Shown here in pieces: positions 37,286 to 45,311 of a stretch of DNA of 64,000 nt. The DNA lies in assembly GCF_018263905.1 (NCBI RefSeq), contig NZ_JAAFZU010000055.1, forward strand, positions 137,673-201,672, read 5' to 3'. A program made the translations under genes and the position numbers. The notes beneath the pieces are model-generated. The model was not told the DNA's origin. It did no database searches and was given only the letters and a program-made list of their open reading frames with translations. The DNA is from Loktanella sp. SALINAS62 (GTDB lineage Bacteria; Pseudomonadota; Alphaproteobacteria; Rhodobacterales; Rhodobacteraceae). Within the stretch, counting starts at the first letter, position 1, and each line of letters begins with the position of its first letter.

Positions 37286-38824
37286 TCAGCGCCCCTTGAA
37301 AAGACCGCCCAGCACGCCGCGCACGATGCGGCGTCCTGTTGTGCCTTTCAATTCCTTGATGACGACAGATGCGATGGCCCCGCCGAAACCGCTGTCGGCC
37401 TTGGACCGTCGTGACGTGGACCGCTCTGTCTGACGACCATCATAGCGGCGCGCCATCTTGAACTCGCGCTCCTGTGCGTCAGCTTTTTCTTCTTCTGCCT
37501 CGGCCTCTGCGGCCGCTTTGGCCGCATCTTCAGCCCGCTTGCCTAGCAGTTCAAACGCGCTTTCACGATCGACCGTCTGGGCATATTTTGCATGCATCGG
37601 GTTCTGGCCCATCATCACGGCGCGCGTTGCCGCATCAATCGGACCCAATTGTGATGATGGCGGCCGGATCAACGTCCGTTCCACGATCTGCGGGGCACCT
37701 TTCGCGTCCAGCATGGATGTGACGGCTTCGCCAGTGCCGACCTGCTGGATCGCTTCGGCCGTGTCGAAACTGGGGTTTGCGCGGTATGTCTCTGCCGCCT
37801 TTTTCAGTGCCTTGCGGTCGCGTTCGGTGAATGACCGCAGCGCATGCTGCACCCGGTTGCCCAACTGGCCCAACACGTCATCGGGCACGTCATCGGGATT
37901 TTGCGTGATGAAATAGACCCCGACCCCTTTGGACCGGATCAGGCGCGCGACCTGTTCGACCTTATCCACCAGCGCCTTGGGTGCATCATCAAACAGCAGG
38001 TGCGCTTCGTCGAAAAAGAAAACAAGCTTGGGTTTGTCGGGATTGCCGACCTCTGGCAATTCTTCAAACAATTCCGACAACAGCCACAGCAGGAACGTGG
38101 CATACAGCGCGGGCGACGCCATCAGCCGGTCGGCGGCCAAAATGTTGATCATGCCCCGCCCGTCATCGGCACAGCGGATCATATCCGACAGTTCCAGCGC
38201 AGGTTCCCCGAACAGGTTGTTGCCGCCCTGATTTTCCAGCACCAGCAACTGACGCTGGATCGCCCCCACGGATGACGATGCCACGTTGCCATAACGCAGG
38301 CTCAGGTCGCTGGCGTTCTGGCCGACCCAGACCAACAAAGCCTGAAGGTCTTTGAGATCCAGAAGCGGCAGACCTTCTTCGTCGGCCACGCGAAAGGCGA
38401 CGTTCATCACACCTTCTTGCACGTCGGTCAGGCCCAGCAAACGGCTCAGCAACAGGGGCCCCATTTCCGCGACCGTCGCCCGGACAGGATGGCCCTGCTC
38501 GCCCAGCAGATCCCAAAAGGTGACGGGAAAGGCATCGTATTGCAGATCAAGCCCGATGATCTGCGCCCGTTTCATAAAGGCGTCATGCAGCTTGAAATCC
38601 GCTGATCCAGCCACCGAAAGGCCGGACAGATCGCCTTTGACATCGGACAGAAACACCGGCACCCCGGCGTTGGAAAAACCTTCGGCCAGAATTTGCAGCG
38701 TGACAGTCTTGCCCGTGCCGGTGGCACCCGCGATCAGGCCATGACGGTTTGCCTTGTCCAACAATAGCGACTGCGCGACGCCGTAGTCCGCGCCGCCGCC
38801 GCCAATAAAAATTTCATCCGACAT
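37286..38824 (-). CDS. HerA-like / DUF853 (YjgR-type) ATPase
   Basis: A 512-residue P-loop ATPase. Walker A GATGTGKT is at residues 33-40, Walker B in [13 protein letters not shown], and the arginine-finger region in [22 protein letters not shown]. The family (DUF853, YjgR in E. coli) resembles HerA/FtsK-type hexameric translocases, but its job is not established. The C-terminal 110 residues include a charged Ala/Glu-rich coiled coil ([20 protein letters not shown]) and a basic tail. No nuclease partner such as NurA or Sir2 lies next to it, so there is no sign of a defence operon. Confidence 0.9.
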   Translation of the reverse strand: MSDEIFIGGGGADYGVAQSLLLDKANRHGLIAGATGTGKTVTLQILAEGFSNAGVPVFLSDVKGDLSGLSVAGSADFKLHDAFMKRAQIIGLDLQYDAFPVTFWDLLGEQGHPVRATVAEMGPLLLSRLLGLTDVQEGVMNVAFRVADEEGLPLLDLKDLQALLVWVGQNASDLSLRYGNVASSSVGAIQRQLLVLENQGGNNLFGEPALELSDMIRCADDGRGMINILAADRLMASPALYATFLLWLLSELFEELPEVGNPDKPKLVFFFDEAHLLFDDAPKALVDKVEQVARLIRSKGVGVYFITQNPDDVPDDVLGQLGNRVQHALRSFTERDRKALKKAAETYRANPSFDTAEAIQQVGTGEAVTSMLDAKGAPQIVERTLIRPPSSQLGPIDAATRAVMMGQNPMHAKYAQTVDRESAFELLGKRAEDAAKAAAEAEAEEEKADAQEREFKMARRYDGRQTERSTSRRSKADSGFGGAIASVVIKELKGTTGRRIVRGVLGGLFKGR

Positions 38825-38954
38825 GATCGCCCCTAAACCAATTTATCTACCCCAGACTAAGCGCGCCCGCCGCGTGATGAAAGTGTGAACAGCCCCGCAT
38901 GACAGTCCCTGCCCGCGCTGACGTCAAAACCGATCATCTTGCGATAATTTCGCG

Positions 38955-38983
38955 TTGACGCAGGAATTTTCATGGCCTAGCGT
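38955..38983 (+). promoter_or_regulatory. Candidate promoter for the small RNA
   Basis: TTGACG (38955-38960), a 17-base spacer and TAGCGT (38978-38983), close to the alphaproteobacterial housekeeping promoter. It points to a transcription start near 38990 and is too far upstream, with a terminator between, to serve the gene at 39148. Confidence 0.5.
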
Positions 38984-38989
38984 CTGCTC

Positions 38990-39052
38990 AATTCGTCGGC
39001 AACGTCCGACAGGGAGAAACCGAAAAAGGGTCCTTTGCGGGACCCTTTTTCA
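38990..39052 (+). ncRNA. Candidate small RNA of about 60 nt
   Basis: Between the predicted promoter and a strong terminator lies a short segment with a 5' hairpin (GTCGG 38995-38999 / CCGAC 39006-39010), a purine-rich single-stranded piece AGGGAGAAACCG, and the terminator stem AAAAAGGGTCC / GGACCCTTTTT (39023-39050, 11 bp, 6-base loop). The gap is between two divergently oriented genes, so the terminator has no protein gene to end. This architecture is typical of a trans-acting sRNA. Size, start and function are inferred; a prematurely terminated leader of the gene at 39148 is the main alternative. Confidence 0.55.
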
Positions 39053-39147
39053 TGTCGGCATAGTCGTGCGAGTGCGATTAAATTAACCCTGACAGTCACC
39101 AGTCACCGTGGTAGGTCACAGGCCAAATTCTTGCCAAGAGGTATCCG

Positions 39148-39777
39148 ATGTTCAACACAACCAAGATTTCGCTTCTTTCGCTTCTGATCGCTGCAGCGCC
39201 CTTGTCCGCCCTTGCCCAAACGACAGAGGATGAAGCACCCGCAACCGAAGCCCCGGCAGAAGCACCCGCCGCATCCCAAGACCCGGCGTCGGACGAACCT
39301 GCGGCCGTTGCCGATGACGGCGCATTGCGCGTCGGTCAGCCCTACATCCGCGAAGAATTCGGGGATTGGTCCCTGCGTTGCCTGAAATCCGAAGACGATG
39401 TCGACCCCTGCCAGCTATACCAGCTGCTGCAGGATGAAGACGGCAATGCCGTGGCAGAGGTCAGCTTGTTCCCGCTACCCGATGGGGGCGATGCCGCCGC
39501 CGGTGCAACCATCGTGGTGCCACTTGAAACACTGCTGACGCAAAACCTGCGTGTGACAATCGACGCTGGCGAACCAAAGGTCTATCCGTTCACGTTCTGC
39601 AACGAGGCTGGTTGCGTCGCCCGCGTCGGGTTTACCGCCGCAGAGGTGACCCAGCTTCAGCGTGGCAACACTGCCGTGGTACGCATGGTCCCCGCCGCAG
39701 CCCCCGATCAAGAAGTTCTGCTGGATATGTCGTTGTCAGGCTTCACCGCCGGTTTCAACAGCGTGAACGAACAGTAA
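39148..39777 (+). CDS. Invasion-associated locus B (IalB) family protein
   Basis: A 209-residue exported protein: signal peptide ending LSALAQ, an Ala/Glu/Pro-rich acidic linker (residues about 25-60), then the IalB core with EEFGDWSLRCLKSEDDVDPCQLYQLL, a second Cys pair in FTFCNEAGCVARVGF, and a closing LSGFTAGFNSV. Family members are periplasmic or outer-membrane-associated proteins with disulfides; outside Bartonella their role is unknown. AGAGG precedes the ATG and a terminator follows. Confidence 0.9.
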   Translation: MFNTTKISLLSLLIAAAPLSALAQTTEDEAPATEAPAEAPAASQDPASDEPAAVADDGALRVGQPYIREEFGDWSLRCLKSEDDVDPCQLYQLLQDEDGNAVAEVSLFPLPDGGDAAAGATIVVPLETLLTQNLRVTIDAGEPKVYPFTFCNEAGCVARVGFTAAEVTQLQRGNTAVVRMVPAAAPDQEVLLDMSLSGFTAGFNSVNEQ

Positions 39778-39801
39778 AAGCAGACGCTGTTGGCGATGAT
39801 G

Positions 39802-39830
39802 GGCCGCCCCGCAACTGCCGGGCGGCCTTT
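39802..39830 (+). terminator. Terminator after the IalB gene
   Basis: GGCCGCCC / GGGCGGCC, an 8-bp stem with a 10-base loop, then TTT; 25 bases after the stop codon. Confidence 0.8.
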
Positions 39831-39848
39831 GTCGTGGGCCATGCGGAT

Positions 39849-41051
39849 TTACGCGCGTGTCAGCGCCAACACTGCGTTCAGCCCACCGAACGCAAACGCG
39901 TTGGATAATACGGCATCCACCTTGGCTGTGCGCGCCGTATTGGCCACGATGTCCAACGCGCAGTCGGGATCGGCTATGCGGTGGTTCACGGTCGGGGCGA
40001 TGATCCCGTCGTTCAGGGCCAGCAGGCAGGCCAGCAGTTCGACAGCACCCGCCGCACCGATCAGATGCCCGTGCATGGATTTGGTAGATGATATCAATAC
40101 ATCGTCTGCGGATACGCCAAACACCTTGCGCACAGCGGCACATTCGGTCCGGTCGTTCATCGCCGTGCCCGTGCCATGCGCGTTGATGTAACCGATATCG
40201 GCCGGGGTCAGCCCCGCATCGCGCAGCGCGCCGCACATCGCGCGGACCGCACCGTCGCAATCGGGGCTGACGATATCGCCCGCGTCAGATGTCGCGGAAA
40301 ACCCCGCAACCTCTGCCAATATGTGTGCGCCACGCGCCAACGCCTTTTCGCGTTCCTCGAACACGAAAACGGCAGCGCCTTCGCCCTGCACCATCCCGGT
40401 CCGGTCGGCGGAAAACGGGCGGCAAGTATCGCGGGCCATCACGCGCAAACCTTCCCACGCTTTGATGCCGCCGAAACACAGCATTGCTTCTGCCCCGCCT
40501 GTCAGCATCACGTCGGCCTGACCGCTGCGGATGACCGCCAGCGCCTGACCCATCGCATGATTTGACGATGCACAGGCGGTCGATATGGTGAAATTCGGCC
40601 CACGCAGACCGTGGGTCATGGACATATGGCTGGCGGCGGCATTCGCCATCAGGCGCGGCACCACAAAGGGATGAACGCGGTCCTTACCGTCCTGATAGAC
40701 GGCGCGGTAACTGTCATCCTGCGTGGTCAATCCGCCGCCCGATGTCCCCATCACGACCCCTGCCCGGTCCGGATCAACGACCGCCTGTCCAGCTTGCCGA
40801 AGCGCCTGGTCCGCCGCAATCAATGCAAACTGGGTGAACCGGTCATAAAGCGACAATTGCGATTTCGTGAAATGATCCGTTGGATCATAATCGCGCACCT
40901 GCGCACCGATCTGGATCTGCAACCGGTCCAGATCGGGAATATCCAGCGGTCCGATGGCACAATGCCCCTGCCGCATCGCCGCGTGGGTCGCACCAACCGC
41001 ATAGCCCAGCGGGTTGATCGTGCCTGCGCCCGTGATCACCACCCGACGCAT
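39849..41051 (-). CDS. Beta-ketoacyl-ACP synthase (KAS II-like), dedicated to the adjacent ACP
   Basis: A 400-residue condensing enzyme with catalytic Cys160 (ISTACASSNHAMG), His292 (NAHGTGT) and His329 (KSMHGHLIGAAG), so a full thiolase-fold triad. It is shorter and more diverged than housekeeping FabF and follows a separate ACP gene by six bases, which itself follows lpxD. This clustering suggests it makes or elongates a special acyl chain on that ACP, perhaps for lipid A. The exact product is not predictable. Confidence 0.88.
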   Translation of the reverse strand: MRRVVITGAGTINPLGYAVGATHAAMRQGHCAIGPLDIPDLDRLQIQIGAQVRDYDPTDHFTKSQLSLYDRFTQFALIAADQALRQAGQAVVDPDRAGVVMGTSGGGLTTQDDSYRAVYQDGKDRVHPFVVPRLMANAAASHMSMTHGLRGPNFTISTACASSNHAMGQALAVIRSGQADVMLTGGAEAMLCFGGIKAWEGLRVMARDTCRPFSADRTGMVQGEGAAVFVFEEREKALARGAHILAEVAGFSATSDAGDIVSPDCDGAVRAMCGALRDAGLTPADIGYINAHGTGTAMNDRTECAAVRKVFGVSADDVLISSTKSMHGHLIGAAGAVELLACLLALNDGIIAPTVNHRIADPDCALDIVANTARTAKVDAVLSNAFAFGGLNAVLALTRA

Positions 41052-41057
41052 GGGGCG

Positions 41058-41315
41058 TCAGGCCTGCTGTTTCATCAGATCTTCGACCGCAGCCACGATC
41101 GACCGGACCGAAGACACATCAAACGCACTGTCCTGCGGCGCATTGGCATTGAACGGCACCGTGATATCGAACGCTTCTTCAATGGCAAAGATCGTTTCGA
41201 CCAGTCCCATGCTGTCCAGTCCAAGCGATTCCAGGGTGTCGTCCATCGTCACATCGCTGGTGTCCAGCAACGCGTGATCGGCGAGTATCCGGATCACCCG
41301 GTCCGAAATGGTCAT
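41058..41315 (-). CDS. Acyl carrier protein (accessory)
   Basis: An 85-residue ACP with the phosphopantetheine site at Ser35 in LGLDSMGLVE; the residue after the serine is Met instead of the usual Leu. Helix IV region contains an extra stretch (FNANAPQDSAFDVSSVRS) compared with AcpP. It does not match AcpXL closely. The start at 41315 has AAGGAG nine bases upstream; a start at 41354 would overlap lpxD and lacks a ribosome site. It lies between lpxD and a ketosynthase gene, all on one strand. Confidence 0.88.
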   Translation of the reverse strand: MTISDRVIRILADHALLDTSDVTMDDTLESLGLDSMGLVETIFAIEEAFDITVPFNANAPQDSAFDVSSVRSIVAAVEDLMKQQA

Positions 41316-41346
41316 GTCCCGTAGCTCCTTTTGCTCCGCACAGGAT

Positions 41347-42441
41347 CTAGTCATTCGGACCCTCTTTTAAAAGCCGCTTTCGCAACGCATCAAGCTCTTC
41401 CAGAAGCTTTGGCAGCCGTCGTATCGCTTTTTGGCGGATGCGGTGATCCGGCATTTCCATCGCGGGATCGCCCATGATGAACACACCGTTGGGGAAATCA
41501 TTGAACACGTTCGTGCCCCCGCCCATGACCACATCATTGCCGACCGTGATATGATCCTTTGTGCCGGTCTTGCCGCCCATGACACAACGGTCGCCAAAGG
41601 TGCCGGACCCTGCCAGCCCGGCATGACCGCACACGATGCAATCCTGCCCCAGCACGCAATTATGGCCGATCTGGACCTGATTATCGATCTTTGTGCCGCG
41701 CCCGATCCGGGTCGGACGGATGGTGCCTGCGTCGATGGTGGTGTTCGATCCGACCTCGACATCGTCACCCAGAACAACGCCCCCCAGCGAATGGATGCGG
41801 TGCCGGGTCCCGTCCACCGGCGGCGTCAGGGGCGTGCGGCCCATGGTTCTGAATGCGCGCTCTTCGTTCGCGGGGTCCGTGGTGACATAGGAAAATCCGT
41901 CCGACCCAATGACCGCATTGGGTTGCACGATCACCCGGTCGCCCAGATGGCAGTTGCGCCCGATCCGCACGCCCGCATGCAACCAGCAGTCATCACCCAG
42001 CGTCGCACCCTCTGCCACGCTGCTGTGGGCCTCGATCCGGCAGCGATCACCCAGCGTCACGTCGGCGCCCAGCACCGCAAACGGGCCCATCGTCACATCT
42101 GCCCCCAGCTTTGCTGACGGGTCGATCACGGAAGTGGGATGAATCCCCCCTATGCGGGGACGTGGGTCAAAAGCCTGCGTCAGATGCGCCATGGCCAAAC
42201 GTGCGCGCGGCACGGTTATCGCGGCCTCTAGCCCAAGGTCGGACAGATCGGCCCCGTCCCAGACGATGGCCGCGCGGGCGCGGCTGTTGCGCAGCGCATC
42301 GGCATAATTGCGCGACATCGCAAGCGCCAGATCATCCGGCCCCGCCTGCGCAGGTTCGGCCGGACGGTTCACGCAAAGCGATGTGTCGCCGTGCGCCACC
42401 GTCCCAAGGGCCTGTGCGATCTGGGCGATGGTCAGTGTCAT
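41347..42441 (-). CDS. lpxD: UDP-3-O-acylglucosamine N-acyltransferase
   Basis: Adds the N-linked hydroxyacyl chain in lipid A synthesis. The 364-residue protein has the N-terminal uridine-binding domain (residues 1-100), a long left-handed beta-helix (from IGGIHPTSVIDPSAKLGADVTMGPFAVLGADV to GRGTKIDNQVQIGHNCVLGQ, containing the catalytic-His region) and a C-terminal helix. Unlike many proteobacteria, lpxD is not in the bamA-lpxB run at 8186-14408 but sits here with its own ACP and ketosynthase. Confidence 0.96.
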   Translation of the reverse strand: MTLTIAQIAQALGTVAHGDTSLCVNRPAEPAQAGPDDLALAMSRNYADALRNSRARAAIVWDGADLSDLGLEAAITVPRARLAMAHLTQAFDPRPRIGGIHPTSVIDPSAKLGADVTMGPFAVLGADVTLGDRCRIEAHSSVAEGATLGDDCWLHAGVRIGRNCHLGDRVIVQPNAVIGSDGFSYVTTDPANEERAFRTMGRTPLTPPVDGTRHRIHSLGGVVLGDDVEVGSNTTIDAGTIRPTRIGRGTKIDNQVQIGHNCVLGQDCIVCGHAGLAGSGTFGDRCVMGGKTGTKDHITVGNDVVMGGGTNVFNDFPNGVFIMGDPAMEMPDHRIRQKAIRRLPKLLEELDALRKRLLKEGPND

Positions 42442-42475
42442 GGGCTTTCTCCGGTTCCGGATGTCTGACCGTGAC

Positions 42476-44074
42476 TTAGCCCTGCACAGCGCGGATCGCT
42501 ACCCCTTCGCGTGCCAGTGCGTTCCAGATCTGCGCGTCACGTCCGTAAATGTCGCTGCGGAACTGCAGCTTGCCCGTCACGTGGGTAAACGCCGTGCGGT
42601 AGACAATATGCACCGGCACCGGCTCGTTCAGATTGACGCGCGTTTCCGAACCCGTCTTCAGGCGCGATTGAAAGAACGCTTCGGGATTGCCTTCCTGTCT
42701 GGCCAACAGCGCATAGGCGAAATCGAACGGATCGTTCAGACGGATACAGCCATGGCTGAAGGCGCGCACCGACTGGCCGAACAGGTTCTTGGCGGGCGTG
42801 TCGTGCAGATAGATATTGTATTTGTTCGGGAACATGAACTTGACCAGACCCAACGCGTTCCGGGGGCTTGGCCCCTGCCGCATCGCATAGGGAAATGTCC
42901 GCGCGGTATAGGCACTGGCATTCACCGATCCACGTGGCACCACCCGCCCTGCCCGATCCGTGACGTCCAGATGGCTGACGGCGCCGGGGTTGCGCTGCAA
43001 CTGCGGCAGGTATTCCCCCACAACGATCGAACGCGGCACATACCACGTGGGGTTGATGACCATGTGGTCCATCACATCGGAAAATTCGGGTGTGCGGCGG
43101 TCCACGTCACGCGCACCGATCACCGAACGGGTCGAAAACGTCACGCGGTCATTGTCCACGATGGCGGCGGTGAAATCCGTCAGGTTGACCCAGATGTGCC
43201 GGGCGCCGCGCGGGCGATTGATCCAGCGTTCGCGTTCCATCGCAACGATGACCGATTGCATGCGCCGTTCCATCGGCATGTTGATCTGTTCCATCGTACT
43301 GCTGCCGGCCACGCCATCGACGCTCAACCCCATCGCCTGCTGGAACCGCTGCACGCCGGATTGGACGGTGGCGTCATACGTCTGGGTCGCCGTGCGGCCC
43401 AGATGACCCATCGCGATCAAACGATCCCGCAGGGCGACAACAGCGGCACCGGACGCGCCGGGGGCAAGACTGCCGACGGGTACGACAGGTCCATAGCCGC
43501 CTTGCGCCAATTGCTGTTCCATCCGCAATTTTTCCACCAGCAAGCGCCCGTATTCGGGGCTACTGGGCGGCAATGACCGTAAAAAGGCCGCCGGGTTCGA
43601 CTGCGCAAATGCGTTGATCGTGCTCAACCGGGACCGCAGGGGCACCTCACGCTTGATCTGGTCGATTTCGCGGCCCGGCGTCAGAATACCCGTCTGCACG
43701 TCGCGGGCATATTGCAGGAAAACCTGGCTCAGCCGGACTTCCATCGCGCCTTGCTGTGCGGGGGCCTGTGCTGCGCGCAGTTCCGCCATCAGGCGATCGG
43801 GGTCATATTCAGCCTGCGGCAAGCCATGCGCCCCTGCATCGGCCAAAGCGGTCAAAAGCGCGTTGCGGCGGTTCCGTGCCGCGGAATCCGATCCGGTCCA
43901 GACGCCCTGAAATTCCCGATCACGGTAAAAACCTGCAAGTTCTGTGTCACGCGCCACCGATTCGGCGACCGCCTGACGAAACGCCGTGACCTGTGCCGAT
44001 GCCGAATTGGCGACACTGAAGAAACAGGCAACAAGAATGAATCGGGCCAGAACCAGCCCTGTAGCCCGGATCAT
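42476..44074 (-). CDS. L,D-transpeptidase, LdtD/YcbB type
   Basis: A 532-residue periplasmic enzyme that makes 3-3 cross-links in peptidoglycan. The N-terminus is a signal peptide (LARFILVACFFSVANSASAQ). A scaffold and a PG_binding_1 domain (about residues 200-265, with RLIAMGHLG and VQRFQQAMGLSVDGVAGSST) precede the YkuD domain, whose catalytic motif HDTPAKNLF...SHGCIRLN places the nucleophile Cys near residue 443. Start is uncertain: a GTG at 44101 with GGGGAA upstream would add nine residues. Divergent from the YcbK-like gene at 44415. Confidence 0.93.
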   Translation of the reverse strand: MIRATGLVLARFILVACFFSVANSASAQVTAFRQAVAESVARDTELAGFYRDREFQGVWTGSDSAARNRRNALLTALADAGAHGLPQAEYDPDRLMAELRAAQAPAQQGAMEVRLSQVFLQYARDVQTGILTPGREIDQIKREVPLRSRLSTINAFAQSNPAAFLRSLPPSSPEYGRLLVEKLRMEQQLAQGGYGPVVPVGSLAPGASGAAVVALRDRLIAMGHLGRTATQTYDATVQSGVQRFQQAMGLSVDGVAGSSTMEQINMPMERRMQSVIVAMERERWINRPRGARHIWVNLTDFTAAIVDNDRVTFSTRSVIGARDVDRRTPEFSDVMDHMVINPTWYVPRSIVVGEYLPQLQRNPGAVSHLDVTDRAGRVVPRGSVNASAYTARTFPYAMRQGPSPRNALGLVKFMFPNKYNIYLHDTPAKNLFGQSVRAFSHGCIRLNDPFDFAYALLARQEGNPEAFFQSRLKTGSETRVNLNEPVPVHIVYRTAFTHVTGKLQFRSDIYGRDAQIWNALAREGVAIRAVQG

Positions 44075-44414
44075 GGACCCGGAATGAAATTGAATCGTCA
44101 CGCGTTTCCCCACACCGCAAATGCGCCCAAGCAGCATGGGCATTAGGGTTGTTTGTTCCCGGTCTGCCGGTGTCTGTCCACAGTGTTACAGTGCGATCAA
44201 CGGGGTTTGCGATCGTTTGTTGTATCTGGGTCGCGGCTTGATCCTGCTTAACACACACGAGGATTTGCGCGATTTTTTGCCGATAAACCGCCGGACGATG
44301 GAACAAAACCGCTCCGGGGTTGGTGCGTGGCAGGTTCTGTGCAACATATTCGGAGTATCTGAAAGATCACTTAGCGCGGATCAACCGTGCAATGACAGAC
44401 TGGGACAGGTTACT

Positions 44415-44984
44415 ATGGCAATGAACAGCTCTTCGGGCATGACTCGACGTGGACTTCTCGGTGCGTTTGCGGCAACGGCACTGGCAGCCGCACCGACCTA
44501 TGGCAACGCAGCAGGGTTCCTGCGTGGCGGCGGCGACATTCGTCGGATTAAAATGTATTCGGGACGCACAGGCGAACGGCTGGACACGATCTACTGGATC
44601 GAAGGCCAGTACATCGGTGAAGCGATGGCCGAAATCAACGCGTTCATGCGGGACTGGCGGAACAACAAGGTTGCCAATATCGACAGCCGCACCATCGATA
44701 TCATGGCAGCATCGCACCGCCTGCTGGATTGTTCTGAACCTTATATGCTGTTGTCTGGCTACCGCTCTCCGGAAACCAACAACATGCTGCGCAGCAGATC
44801 ATCCGGTGTGGCGAAAAATTCGCTTCACCTCAAAGGTCAGGCTGCCGATTTGCGTCTTGAAAGCCGGACGGTGCGTCAGATGGCACAGGCCGCAGCAGCC
44901 TGCCGTGCCGGTGGTGTTGGAAAATACTCCGGTTCGGATTTCGTGCATATGGATTGCGGCACAGTCCGGACCTGGGGCGCCTGA
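44415..44984 (+). CDS. DUF882 / YcbK-like peptidase (M15 family), Tat-exported
   Basis: A 189-residue protein with a twin-arginine signal (MTRRGLLGAFAATALAAAP) and the DUF882 domain: SGYRSPETNNMLRSRSSGVAKNSLHLKGQAADLRL, where the SxxHxxGxAxD motif provides zinc ligands of the peptidase M15 fold, and the C-terminal DFVHMDCGTVRTWG with the third His. In E. coli ycbK lies next to the L,D-transpeptidase gene ycbB, and here too the two are neighbours, but divergent. Acts on peptidoglycan, by inference. AGG six bases before the ATG sets the start. Confidence 0.9.
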   Translation: MAMNSSSGMTRRGLLGAFAATALAAAPTYGNAAGFLRGGGDIRRIKMYSGRTGERLDTIYWIEGQYIGEAMAEINAFMRDWRNNKVANIDSRTIDIMAASHRLLDCSEPYMLLSGYRSPETNNMLRSRSSGVAKNSLHLKGQAADLRLESRTVRQMAQAAAACRAGGVGKYSGSDFVHMDCGTVRTWGA

Positions 44985-45008
44985 CCCAGCCGGCACGACA
45001 ACGAAAAC

Positions 45009-45031
45009 AAAGCGCCTTCGGGCGCTTTTTT
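45009..45031 (+). terminator. Terminator after the YcbK-like gene
   Basis: AAAGCGCC / GGCGCTTT with a TTCG tetraloop followed by TTT; 24 bases after the stop codon. Confidence 0.92.
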
Positions 45032-45078
45032 CGTGCGGTCTTGCGGGGCGTCTGGACCCCGTGTACAGACAGGCCTGC

Positions 45079-45152
45079 GCGGGTATGGTGAAAAGGTATC
45101 ACGAAAGCTTCCCAAGCTTCAGTTACGGGTTCGATTCCCGTTACCCGCTCCA
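45079..45152 (+). tRNA. tRNA-Gly (anticodon CCC)
   Basis: A complete 74-nt cloverleaf: acceptor GCGGGTA / TACCCGC, discriminator T, encoded CCA at 45150-45152, T-arm ACGGG-TTCGATT-CCCGT, D-arm with GGTATC, and anticodon loop TTCCCAA with CCC at 45111-45113. The base of the anticodon stem has an A-C mismatch (45104/45120), otherwise the stems pair. It reads GGG glycine codons. Its 3' end is repeated at 63977-63990, which marks it as the likely integration site of an island. Confidence 0.95.
45139..45152 (+). repeat. Candidate attL: 3' end of tRNA-Gly
   Basis: CGTTACCCGCTCCA, the last 14 bases of the tRNA gene including CCA, occurs again in direct orientation at 63977-63990. A chance 14-base match of exactly this end in 64 kb is unlikely. 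Confidence 0.65.
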
Positions 45153-45311
45153 ATCTAATGTGTACGCTTCTGGAACTCAGGCTTTTTTGGAAGCTTAACC
45201 AGCCGCCCGAAACCAGGCTGGGTTTACGGGCTTTGGACTGACCTTGGTTTGGCTGGACCGGCCAACCGGTTTGCAAGAGCGACGTGGTCAGGATGTGGCG
45301 GGATTTACCAG
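45153..45311. other. Gap after tRNA-Gly with an imperfect hairpin
   Basis: No gene seen. AACCAGCC (45197-45204) pairs with GGCTGGGTT (45216-45224) with one bulge; on the minus strand this stem lies about 90 bases after the stop of the gene at 45312 and may help to end that operon. Evidence is weak. Confidence 0.3.

Noticed and set aside
37286-38824. HerA-like ATPase as part of an antiphage system
   Set aside because: No NurA, Sir2 or other effector gene is adjacent; the DUF853/YjgR type is a common single gene in proteobacteria.
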